This document shows, in pieces, positions 1 through 5,005 of a stretch of DNA of 7,197 nucleotides. Location: NCBI GenBank assembly GCA_937896695.1, contig CALBOT010000059.1:1-7197 (forward strand). The letters are read 5' to 3'. Numbering within the stretch: the first letter of the stretch is position 1; the number at the start of each line of letters is the position of its first letter. This DNA is from an uncultured Candidatus Nitrosopelagicus sp. Lineage in GTDB: Archaea; Thermoproteota; Nitrososphaeria; Nitrososphaerales; Nitrosopumilaceae. Under the pieces are notes generated by a model. The model saw nothing but the letters and a program-made list of their open reading frames with translations, searched no databases and was not told where the DNA came from. Made by a program: the position numbers and the translations under genes.

Positions 1-615
1 ATACATAGAAGAATAAACACTTTAGACCCTAACGGGGAAAGGTTTGATGCTACTTATGATGTATTCGTTTATACCATAGCCGATCATGGTAAACCTATGA
101 TCTTGCTTACTGAGGATAATATAACTGCACAAGCCACAGAATTGGTCGAAGAGCTAAAGACTATACCCGACCTTAAATTAGTTGTTTTCGACCCAATACA
201 GAGCTTTGTGGGGGCTTCTAGCCCTATAAGTAGCTCTAATGAGTCAGCGCAGTTATGGTGTTCATTCTGTGCCAGTATATCGGCACAACTAGGGGCAACT
301 ACTTTATCTATACATCACATGAATAAAAGCGGTTTAGTTGGTACAGAGAGCAGTATGGAAGCAAGGCAGTCTATCAGAGGGGCTTCCAGTATTGTGGATG
401 GAATGAGGTTTGCACTAGCACTATGGCTAGCCAATGATTATGAAGATGTTTGTATTGAGCAAGGGGTAGCACCTGAACCAACAAGAGTAGTAAGGGCAAG
501 TGTAGTCAAAACAAATAGCGGTGATGTTGATACGTCTGTGATGACTTTGTTTAGAGGTATCAATTCACCTGTATTGGATTTGATAGAGAATAATAAAAAG
601 ATAACGATAGTATGA
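1..615 (+). CDS. RepA-like hexameric replicative helicase/ATPase (AAA_25, RecA-fold), 5'-truncated
   Basis: The frame is open from the first base to TGA at 613-615, giving 204 visible residues; the Walker A half lies off the left edge. The visible part has the layout of the RecA-fold ATPases of plasmid RSF1010 RepA and phage primase-helicases. A hydrophobic strand ends in DPIQSFVG (Walker B aspartate codon at 190-192). Next comes a strand with IHHMNKSG (histidine codons 313-318, sensor-like position), then RGASSIVDGMRFALAL (from 376), which matches the 'RGSSALVDGAR' segment of this family. A C-terminal VVRASVVKTNSG strand follows. Such proteins unwind plasmid or phage origins using ATP. The next small ORF starts inside its stop codon (ATGA), indicating translational coupling. 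The fold assignment is firm; the host replicon and whether the protein initiates replication are inferred from context. Confidence 0.75.
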   Translation: MHRRINTLDPNGERFDATYDVFVYTIADHGKPMILLTEDNITAQATELVEELKTIPDLKLVVFDPIQSFVGASSPISSSNESAQLWCSFCASISAQLGATTLSIHHMNKSGLVGTESSMEARQSIRGASSIVDGMRFALALWLANDYEDVCIEQGVAPEPTRVVRASVVKTNSGDVDTSVMTLFRGINSPVLDLIENNKKITIV

Positions 616-734
616 AAAAAAAGACCAGATTAAGGAATCAAGCAATCATGGCTAGGTATAAAAGAAGGCTTGAAAAAGAGCAGATGTTGTCAAAAACTTT
701 GTCAACCCCTGTCAAAAACTTTGTCAACAGTTGA
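612..734 (+). CDS. Small basic ORF (40 aa) overlapping the helicase stop codon
   Basis: ATG at 612 overlaps the helicase TGA as ATGA, and the frame runs 40 codons to TGA at 732-734. The product is lysine/arginine-rich in its first 23 residues (MKKKTRLR...YKRRLEKEQ), with a Ser/Thr/Asn tail. No family is recognised. The last 14 codons are written over the two 19-bp repeats. Because the repeat period (22 bp) is not a multiple of three, the two copies are read in different frames (SKTLST, then VKNFVN). The tail sequence is therefore a by-product of a DNA-level element. It could be a real coupled peptide, perhaps DNA-binding, or a chance frame; there is no Shine-Dalgarno of its own. Confidence 0.4.
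   Translation: MKKKTRLRNQAIMARYKRRLEKEQMLSKTLSTPVKNFVNS
688..728 (+). repeat. Iteron-like pair: 19-bp perfect direct repeat with 22-bp period
   Basis: TGTCAAAAACTTTGTCAAC occurs at 688-706 and again, identical over all 19 bases, at 710-728. Each copy contains two TGTCAA hexamers, so four TGTCAA starts fall at 688, 700, 710 and 722 (spacings 12, 10, 12), roughly one helical turn apart and all in the same orientation. A degenerate third copy sits in exact register at 732-750 (10 of 19 bases match). Iterons of theta-replicating plasmids are typically about 17-22 bp and repeat at about 22 bp, and they lie beside genes for helicase and initiator proteins, as here. An operator for the downstream gene is the main alternative. 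Confidence 0.6.
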
Positions 735-753
735 AAAGGTTTTTGGCATACAG

Positions 754-768
754 ACTAAACTAAACTAA
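754..768 (+). repeat. Three tandem ACTAA pentamers
   Basis: ACTAA is repeated three times without interruption between the 22-bp repeat array and the hairpin. The stretch is AT-rich. Beside iterons, an AT-rich short-repeat tract would fit a helix-opening region, but at 15 bp it could also be chance. Confidence 0.35.
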
Positions 769-769
769 T

Positions 770-800
770 AGAGAGAGTCGGGCTAGTGCCCGATCTCTCT
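770..800 (+). promoter_or_regulatory. Hairpin just upstream of the winged-helix gene
   Basis: The arms 770-783 and 788-800 pair as 7 bp (AGAGAGA with TCTCTCT), one bulged G at 777, then 6 bp (TCGGGC with GCCCGA), around a TAGT loop at 784-787. The right arm is followed by only a short run of T, so it is a weak intrinsic terminator candidate. It lies 6 nt before ATG 807 and contains an alternative in-frame GTG (786-788), so it could also shape translation of the gene, or act as an inverted-repeat operator or origin structure. Confidence 0.5.
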
Positions 801-806
801 TTGAAT

Positions 807-1232
807 ATGAAAGATTATTGGTGGATTGAAACAGGAGTACCGGAGGATGAAGCGAACTCCGGTTGTGTTCGTGTTAGTTTGACTAAGATGCCTTTTTCTG
901 TGGTTAAGAAAGGGGTATGGCGGTTGTATCGTTTAAATCTCGATAGACCTGATCTAAATGCTTCTGATAAGTTGGTTTTGTATTGTCTTTGCGAGCGATA
1001 TCGTGTGCAAAGTATGAGTAGCACGGATGCAGTCGGTTATATTGGTAAGATGTGCAATTTATCTAGGGCGACAGTCGGGAAAAGTATTAAGAGGTTAGCG
1101 GACGTTAATGTTATATGGATAGTGCAGGAAGGGCCTGAGAGAGTTAGGCATAGTAAGCTTGAGGCGAGAAAGTATTTTAAAAAACACTTTCTCATTGTCG
1201 GGCTTAGTTTTGAGGTGAGCGAAAGGGGTTGA
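807..1232 (+). CDS. Winged-helix/helix-turn-helix protein, probable plasmid/phage replication initiator or repressor
   Basis: This is a 141-residue protein if translation starts at ATG 807. In-frame GTG 786 and TTG 801 are possible but lie in or beside the hairpin; none has a clear Shine-Dalgarno, although a GAGAG stretch precedes GTG 786. Residues ~45-105 form a winged-helix pattern: LNASDKLVLYCLCERY (helix 1), DAVGYIGKMCNLSRATVGKSIKRL (HTH with recognition helix), then VNVIWIVQEGP (wing). 'L(N/S)ASDKLVL' followed by a two-helix motif is common in phage and plasmid replication proteins (HTH_36/RepC-like). The N-terminal ~40 residues hold a KMPFSVVKKGVWRLY segment of unknown role, and the C-terminus is basic (RHSKLEARKYFKKH). 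Position after a RepA-type helicase and an iteron-like array recalls the RSF1010 repA-repC order. It is therefore the best candidate to bind those repeats; that is inference. Its stop abuts the opposing gene's stop. Confidence 0.6.
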   Translation: MKDYWWIETGVPEDEANSGCVRVSLTKMPFSVVKKGVWRLYRLNLDRPDLNASDKLVLYCLCERYRVQSMSSTDAVGYIGKMCNLSRATVGKSIKRLADVNVIWIVQEGPERVRHSKLEARKYFKKHFLIVGLSFEVSERG

Positions 1233-1415
1233 TTATCCTGGTTTGTTTTTTCTCTTGTATAGTTCTTGTGTATTCCAGCCTACATTTGCATTATGGATTA
1301 TCCCTCTTCTATATGGTTTAGTTTTGTGTTTATGCTTGACTTTATTCTGTGGTAAGCCTTTAGCCTCCTGTGGTTGTTTCTTTTTCCAGTCTTTCTCTAG
1401 TTGTTTAAGGTTCAT
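1233..1415 (-). CDS. Small lysine-rich hypothetical protein (60 aa)
   Basis: ATG at 1415-1413 gives a 60-residue, strongly basic protein (LEKDWKKKQ near the start, KVKHKHKTKPYRR in the middle, YKRKNKPG at the end). No family is recognised and there is no signal peptide or membrane segment; a nucleic-acid-binding role is conceivable from charge alone. ATG 1415 is preferred over the longer start at 1475 because a GGA sits 7 nt upstream of it. It also overlaps the stop of the upstream gene by only 11 nt, a normal coupled arrangement. Its own stop (TAA at 1235-1233) is directly next to the TGA of the opposing winged-helix gene. Confidence 0.5.
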   Translation of the reverse strand: MNLKQLEKDWKKKQPQEAKGLPQNKVKHKHKTKPYRRGIIHNANVGWNTQELYKRKNKPG

Positions 1416-1620
1416 TATATTTTCCGAATAAAGTATTATCCCACCTGAATTGATGACTCCAACATCTTTCTCCAATGAAATGATTACCTTCTTTATCTAC
1501 CTTTCCGACCTCGCCAAAGTATTCCTTTTTAATAAGACGTGGTGGAAATATACTAGAGAATAAGTCAGCTTGTGTTTCAGTATTCCATGTTTCAATCCTT
1601 GTCATTGATATTTTAAACAT
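1405..1620 (-). CDS. Small hypothetical protein (71 aa) with good Shine-Dalgarno
   Basis: The frame begins at ATG 1620-1618. Reading leftward, GGGGAGAG precedes it with a spacer of about 6-8 nt, a bacterial-type ribosome binding site that argues against the longer start at 1656. The 71-residue product begins MFKISMTRIETWNTETQ and is soluble-looking. It holds a cluster GERCWSHQFRWDN near its end with one Cys and two Trp; no family is recognised. It overlaps the next gene by 11 nt and the preceding chimeric frame by 8 nt. The ribosome binding site lies inside the last codons of that chimeric frame, so the joint between the two DNA types must fall just before it. Confidence 0.5.
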   Translation of the reverse strand: MFKISMTRIETWNTETQADLFSSIFPPRLIKKEYFGEVGKVDKEGNHFIGERCWSHQFRWDNTLFGKYNEP

Positions 1621-2227
1621 TAGCTTCTCTCCCCGTTTGTAAATAAACGAATCCACTAACTAAACAATCCTTGCCGATAAAAATATTATCTCCACCGTTG
1701 AAAATACAGTATGGACCTATCTTAGAGTTATTGCCAATATGTAATTTTGAGTTGTTTGTAGATAACAATCTAGTTCCTCTATCAATTCTAATATTTCTAT
1801 TAATTTGAATAATAGAATTTTTATGGACCCTTATTTCAACATTTCTTCTAAAGTATACGTTATCAGAAATAATTAATTTTGAATTTGGTTCTTTGATAAC
1901 ATTAGATGTTATTGCAAAAACATACCCTCCATCATTAATTTTTATTTTTTGTAATAAAGTACAAAATCCAACAAATAATTGATTGTGATATTTTTCCCAG
2001 TCTTCTTTACTAATTTTTTCAAATTCAATAATTGGTGGACCGCCTGTGTTTAGTACCAATATGTCAGATGAATTATTTTCATCTGCAAATCTGTTCACGC
2101 TGTCTAAATTTGATGTATCTATATCGTTACTTGATAATGAAACCACATCCAAATCTAGTTTTTTCAATGAATCTGAAATTGATTTTCCAATACCTCTACT
2201 AGCACCTAAAACAATTGCTTTTTTCAT
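1613..2227 (-). CDS. Chimeric frame: N-terminal half of a short-chain dehydrogenase fused to a hexapeptide-repeat acyltransferase fragment
   Basis: The frame is 204 codons with ATG at 2227-2225. Residues 1-~120 are the front of a Rossmann-fold short-chain dehydrogenase/reductase: cofactor loop GASRGIG at 8-14, LNTGG at 59-63 (the 'NTGGPP' branch), an amphipathic helix KEDWEKYHNQLFVGF, and the serine strand VFAITSNV (Ser108) followed by KEPNSKLIIS. From ~122 the sequence changes to left-handed beta-helix acyltransferase rungs (NVYFRRNVEIRV, IQINRNIRID, LHIGNNSKIG, FNGGDNIFIGKDCLVSGFVYLQT). It then ends abruptly with GREANV. The dehydrogenase lacks everything after its catalytic serine, and the acyltransferase lacks its usual first rungs and the catalytic His region expected after YLQT. 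Neither half should be active. NeuD/PglD proteins also pair a Rossmann-like domain with this helix, but their N-terminal domain is shorter and not of dehydrogenase type. A divergent AT-rich promoter region separates it from rtcB. Confidence 0.65.
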   Translation of the reverse strand: MKKAIVLGASRGIGKSISDSLKKLDLDVVSLSSNDIDTSNLDSVNRFADENNSSDILVLNTGGPPIIEFEKISKEDWEKYHNQLFVGFCTLLQKIKINDGGYVFAITSNVIKEPNSKLIISDNVYFRRNVEIRVHKNSIIQINRNIRIDRGTRLLSTNNSKLHIGNNSKIGPYCIFNGGDNIFIGKDCLVSGFVYLQTGREANV

Positions 2228-2251
2228 TATGTATTGTAAATTGTTATTTCA

Positions 2252-2263
2252 TTTTAATTTATT
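2252..2263 (-). promoter_or_regulatory. Possible TATA element for the leftward dehydrogenase-start frame
   Basis: On the minus strand this reads AATAAATTAAAA, lying about 25-36 nt upstream of ATG 2227, the spacing expected for a leaderless archaeal transcript. The whole 86-bp divergent region is AT-rich, so the exact box is uncertain. Confidence 0.35.
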
Positions 2264-2280
2264 CAAACAATTGAATTTCA

Positions 2281-2288
2281 TTTAAATT
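2281..2288 (+). promoter_or_regulatory. TATA box of the rtcB operon
   Basis: TTTAAATT lies 26-33 nt before ATG 2314. Archaeal TATA boxes sit about 25 nt before the start site, so transcription would begin a few bases ahead of the ATG. This supports a leaderless mRNA and the ATG 2314 start; a TTG start at 2287 would lie inside the promoter. Confidence 0.55.
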
Positions 2289-2313
2289 GTCTCAGGTAAT
2301 TTTCATTGTAGAT

Positions 2314-3762
2314 ATGGTTGATTTAAAACCAAAAAAAGTAGGTGAAAATGAATATCGAATTGATGCTGATTCTTCTCTAGGAATGAAAGTACCTGTTACA
2401 ATTTACGCTAATGAGGTATTATTAGAAAAAATGATGACTGATAGAACCATAAAACAAGCAGTAAACGTATCGACACTGCCTGGTATTCAAGAACATTCTG
2501 TAGTTTTACCTGATGGTCATGAAGGATATGGATTTCCTGTAGGTGGAGTAGCTGCAATGGATGCTGATGAAGGAATGATTAGTCCTGGTGGTGTTGGCTA
2601 TGACATTAATTGTGGTGTAAGATTGTTAAGAACAAATCTTACTGAAGAACAAGTTAGACCAAAACTTAATGATCTTGTAAATGATCTTTTCAAATCAATT
2701 CCATCTGGAGTTGGTTCAAAAGGAGCTGTTCGTTTGACACAATCTGAATTAGATGAAGTATTGGTCAAAGGTGTATCCTGGGCTATAGATAATGGATATG
2801 GAACAACTGATGATGCAAATGTATGTGAAGAAAATGGGCAAATGGCAAATGCAGATCCAAACAAAGTATCTGATAAAGCCCGGAAACGTGGATTGCCTCA
2901 ATTAGGAAGCCTAGGTTCTGGAAATCATTTTCTTGAAGTTCAACGTGTACAAGAAATTCACGATGAAGAAGCTGCAAAAAGAATGGGAATAGAAGAAGGA
3001 ACAATCACTGTATTGATTCATTGTGGTTCTCGAGGATTTGGTCATCAAGTATGCAGTGATTATCTACGAATCTCTGAACAAGTCCAAGAAAAATATGACA
3101 TTAATTTGGCAGATAGAGAACTTGCATGTGTTCCAAATACTTCTGAAGAAGGTGAATCTTATAGAAAAGCAATGTTTGCAGCATTAAATTTTGCATGGAG
3201 TAATAGACAAATGATTACTCATTGGACAAGAAAATCTTTTGAACGAGTCTTCTCTCAATCTGAATCTGACTTAGATATGAAATTGGTTTATGATGTGGCA
3301 CATAACATTGCCAAAGTTGAAAAACACAAGATTGGTGGACAACAAAAGAAAGTTGTTGTTCATCGAAAAGGTGCTACTCGTGCTTTTCCTGCCAATATGG
3401 ATGAAGTTCCTAGCAAATATCGAGATCTTGGCCAACCTGTTTTAGTTCCAGGTTCTATGGGTACTGGAAGTTGGATTCTTTTAGGAAATGAAAATTCAAT
3501 GTCTGCAAGTTTTGGTTCAACAGCTCACGGAGCTGGTAGAATGATGTCTCGCTCCAAAGCAAGAAGAGATTTTACCGAATCTGAAGTAAAAAAATCCCTT
3601 AACGATAAAGGTATTTTTATAAAATCTCTTACAAGGGATGGTGTGGTTGAAGAAACACCTCAGGCCTACAAGGATGTTGATTCTGTAGTAAATGTATCTC
3701 ACAATCTTGGAATTGCAACTAAAGTGGCTAAATTAGTTCCAATTGGAGTAATCAAAGGATGA
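2314..3762 (+). CDS. rtcB: RNA-splicing ligase RtcB (tRNA ligase)
   Basis: RtcB is a cytosolic GTP- and Mn2+-dependent ligase that joins 2',3'-cyclic-phosphate or 3'-phosphate ends to 5'-OH ends. In archaea it seals tRNA exons after intron excision. The 482-residue length matches the family (~480). Motifs in order: PDGHEGYGFPVGG, ISPGGVGYDINCG (metal-binding Cys100), GSGNHFLEVQ (Asn204, His205), HCGSRGFGHQV (His236), YDVAHNIAK (His330), HRKGATRAFP, GSMGTGSWIL, and TAHGAGR with His405, the residue guanylylated in the reaction. The spacing of these residues mirrors Pyrococcus RtcB (98, 203, 234, 329, 404). No intein interrupts the gene. ATG 2314 is chosen over TTG 2287 because of the family N-terminus and the TATA box position. 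It is the first gene of a three-gene run; its TGA overlaps the next ATG by 4 nt. Confidence 0.95.
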   Translation: MVDLKPKKVGENEYRIDADSSLGMKVPVTIYANEVLLEKMMTDRTIKQAVNVSTLPGIQEHSVVLPDGHEGYGFPVGGVAAMDADEGMISPGGVGYDINCGVRLLRTNLTEEQVRPKLNDLVNDLFKSIPSGVGSKGAVRLTQSELDEVLVKGVSWAIDNGYGTTDDANVCEENGQMANADPNKVSDKARKRGLPQLGSLGSGNHFLEVQRVQEIHDEEAAKRMGIEEGTITVLIHCGSRGFGHQVCSDYLRISEQVQEKYDINLADRELACVPNTSEEGESYRKAMFAALNFAWSNRQMITHWTRKSFERVFSQSESDLDMKLVYDVAHNIAKVEKHKIGGQQKKVVVHRKGATRAFPANMDEVPSKYRDLGQPVLVPGSMGTGSWILLGNENSMSASFGSTAHGAGRMMSRSKARRDFTESEVKKSLNDKGIFIKSLTRDGVVEETPQAYKDVDSVVNVSHNLGIATKVAKLVPIGVIKG

Positions 3763-4172
3763 GTGAAGAAGACAAAGAATTAGAGATGCTTAAGGCTAAA
3801 AGACTAGCTGAAATGCAAAAAAATTTTTCTGAACAAAATCAGTCTGATAATAAAATAGACAACGAATCTGAAAAACCAAAATTATCATTACGTGATTATG
3901 TGGTGAATAGTTTAGGACATAGAGGAATGGAAGTATTACAGAATGCAGAATACCAATTTCCCAATGAGTCAAAAATTGTGATTGAAAAACTAGGAGAGCT
4001 AATTTCATCAGGTGATATTAATGAAACATTGGATGGCGGAAAATTATTAGTTTTATTCAGATCTGTTGGTCTTAGTATAAGAATGGAAAACAAAATCAAT
4101 GTTGAAAAAGATGGAAAATTTATTTCAATTGCAGATAAATTTAAAAAAACAACTAATGACGATGAATCATGA
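3759..4172 (+). CDS. PDCD5/TFAR19-like DNA-binding protein
   Basis: A 137-residue protein. Its N-terminus, MSEEDKELEMLKAKRLAEMQ, is the acidic-to-basic helix typical of archaeal PDCD5 relatives (pattern 'EELE..RR.RLAELQ'). A polar linker (residues ~22-42) is followed by a helical core at ~44-100 (LGHRGMEVLQNAEYQFPNESKI, then VIEKLGELISSGDI and GGKLLVLFR). This resembles the PDCD5 helical bundle, with its 'A..RL..I.LV.P..A..VE..L..LA..G.I' pattern. The C-terminal ~35 residues (RSVGLSIRMENKINVEKDGKF) go beyond the usual domain. PDCD5 homologues bind double-stranded DNA; the physiological role in archaea is unclear. It is translationally coupled to rtcB (ATGA) and to the next gene (ATGA), so the three are probably one transcript. 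The assignment rests on pattern, not alignment. Confidence 0.65.
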   Translation: MSEEDKELEMLKAKRLAEMQKNFSEQNQSDNKIDNESEKPKLSLRDYVVNSLGHRGMEVLQNAEYQFPNESKIVIEKLGELISSGDINETLDGGKLLVLFRSVGLSIRMENKINVEKDGKFISIADKFKKTTNDDES

Positions 4173-4486
4173 CATATTATATACAAATTAGTACAACTGA
4201 TTGGCCAAAAGATAGAGTTCTCTTTGAAGATACTTTCAATACATTAGAAAAATTATGTGACATTCAAAGTGGTTATATCCTAAATGAACCTGTATCAAAA
4301 TTTGGTTGGACGTTTATTGATATGATCTTAAAAGGTGATTTTCATATGTCACTTGAGCAAGAATTTGCTAGTCAAATTAACAAATCAAAAGGATCAAAAG
4401 CTGAAGAAAAATTTGTAACTTTTCTTTCTAGCTATTTGGAAAATAATGGTTGTAAAATTAAATTAAAACTAATGCAATCTAACTAG
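4169..4486 (+). CDS. Conserved-looking hypothetical protein (105 aa), third gene of the rtcB operon
   Basis: ATG 4169 overlaps the preceding TGA (ATGA). The 105-residue product is soluble: an N-terminal strand (MTYYIQIST), mixed helix/strand to residue ~60 with an aromatic patch (FGWTFIDMILKGDF), and a lysine-rich helical C-terminus (INKSKGSKAEEKFVTFLSSYLENNG). There is no signal peptide or membrane segment, and no family is recognised. Coupling to a PDCD5-like gene and rtcB hints at an information-processing role, which is inference only. Its TAG stop (4484-4486) overlaps the TAG of the opposing rps11 gene. Confidence 0.7.
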   Translation: MTYYIQISTTDWPKDRVLFEDTFNTLEKLCDIQSGYILNEPVSKFGWTFIDMILKGDFHMSLEQEFASQINKSKGSKAEEKFVTFLSSYLENNGCKIKLKLMQSN

Positions 4487-4983
4487 ACTCTTCTTCCACG
4501 TTTTCCACCCTTCTTTCTTGTTGTATCGTGTGGAATTGGTGTGACATCATCAATTTTACCAATTTTAAATCCGCCTCTTGCAAGTGCTCGAATTGCAGCT
4601 TGTGCTCCTGGTCCTGGAACTCTAGAACCCACTCCGCCTACAGCACGGACTCTAATGTGTAATCCTGTGAACCCTTTTGTCTTTGCAGATTCTGTTACTA
4701 CGTTTGCAGCTTTCATTGCTGCAAAAGGTGACGACTCGTATCTATCTGCATTAACATGATGACCTCCAGAACTAATTGAAACTGTTTCTGCACCGGTCAA
4801 GTCAGTAATGTGGATGATGGTATTGTTGTAACTGCTAAAGATGTGTGCAATGCCCCATTTGTCTACTACTTTTGCTTTTGTAGGTTCCTGTGGTTTTGCT
4901 TCTACAACCTCTTCAGTTGCTTCTACAACCTCTTCAGTTGCTTCTACAACTGTTTCTGGTTTTTCTTCAACAGTTTCTGACAT
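4483..4983 (-). CDS. rps11: Small ribosomal subunit protein uS11 (S11P) with acidic N-terminal extension
   Basis: uS11 is part of the 30S platform next to the mRNA exit/E-site region. The conserved body begins at DKWGIAHIFSSYNNTIIHITD (residues ~41-61) and continues with ETVSISSGGHHVNADRYESSPFAA, RVRAVGGVGSRVPGPGAQAAIRALARGGFKIGKI and the basic tail PIPHDTTRKKGGKRGRRV. That tail resembles the eukaryotic and archaeal rather than the bacterial form. The whole protein is 166 residues against ~130 in most archaea. The excess is a ~40-residue acidic leader containing two ATEEVVE repeats, encoded by a 21-nt tandem repeat. ATG 4983 fits a TATA box 23-30 nt upstream, so the extension is probably translated. 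In many archaea rps11 sits in an rps13-rps4-rps11-rpoD cluster; here it stands between thiL and a convergent operon. Confidence 0.95.
   Translation of the reverse strand: MSETVEEKPETVVEATEEVVEATEEVVEAKPQEPTKAKVVDKWGIAHIFSSYNNTIIHITDLTGAETVSISSGGHHVNADRYESSPFAAMKAANVVTESAKTKGFTGLHIRVRAVGGVGSRVPGPGAQAAIRALARGGFKIGKIDDVTPIPHDTTRKKGGKRGRRV
4898..4950. repeat. 21-nt in-frame tandem repeat in the rps11 leader coding region (2.5 copies)
   Basis: The 21-base unit beginning GCTTCTACAACC occurs at 4898-4918, identically at 4919-4939, and as an 11-base partial copy at 4940-4950. On the coding strand it writes the acidic heptad ATEEVVE twice. The unit is a multiple of three, so copy-number change by slippage would keep the ribosomal protein in frame. 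Confidence 0.85.
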
Positions 4984-5005
4984 AGATTTTGCAGATTTTT
5001 TTGGC

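Larger units (their letters stand above)
1..1635. mobile_element. Probable plasmid/phage/satellite-derived segment (right edge near 1635, left edge outside the window)
   Basis: This block groups a RepA-type helicase end, a 22-bp-period repeat pair, a winged-helix initiator-like gene and two tiny opposing genes packed with zero or negative spacing. That content and packing are typical of small replicons. Its base composition is higher in G+C than the DNA to the right (28/60 at 841-900 versus 15/60 at 1741-1800). The gene at 1620 has a GGGAG-type ribosome binding site, whereas the archaeal genes on the right look leaderless. No integrase, transposase or attachment repeat is visible, so whether it is integrated, episomal or artificially joined is unknown. 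The edge is placed where the acyltransferase homology of the neighbouring frame stops. Confidence 0.5.

Noticed and set aside
688..728. Four TTGACA hexamers on the minus strand as bacterial -35 boxes of a leftward promoter
   Set aside because: No matching -10 element was found at the right distance leftward of the 688-693 hexamer, and no gene on the minus strand follows; the repeat periodicity fits iterons or an operator better.
688..750. CRISPR-like array
   Set aside because: Repeats of 19 bp separated by 3 bp leave no room for spacers, and no cas genes are present.
1243..1431. Hydrophobic 62-codon plus-strand frame resembling a membrane protein
   Set aside because: It is the antisense of the lysine-rich 1233-1415 gene; Lys codons read backwards give Phe/Leu. 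It also has no ribosome binding site.
1613..2227. NeuD/PglD-type sugar O/N-acetyltransferase with natural Rossmann plus beta-helix architecture
   Set aside because: The N-terminal part has specific short-chain dehydrogenase motifs (GASRGIG, NTGG, serine strand) over ~120 residues, and the beta-helix part is cut before its catalytic region; a fusion of two fragments explains it better.
2287..2313. Longer rtcB start at TTG 2287
   Set aside because: The codon overlaps the TTTAAATT TATA box, and the added nine residues are not part of the family N-terminus; ATG 2314 fits a leaderless start.
2598..4186. Several minus-strand frames within the rtcB and PDCD5-like genes
   Set aside because: They are shadows of well-supported genes, with no family patterns or start signals.
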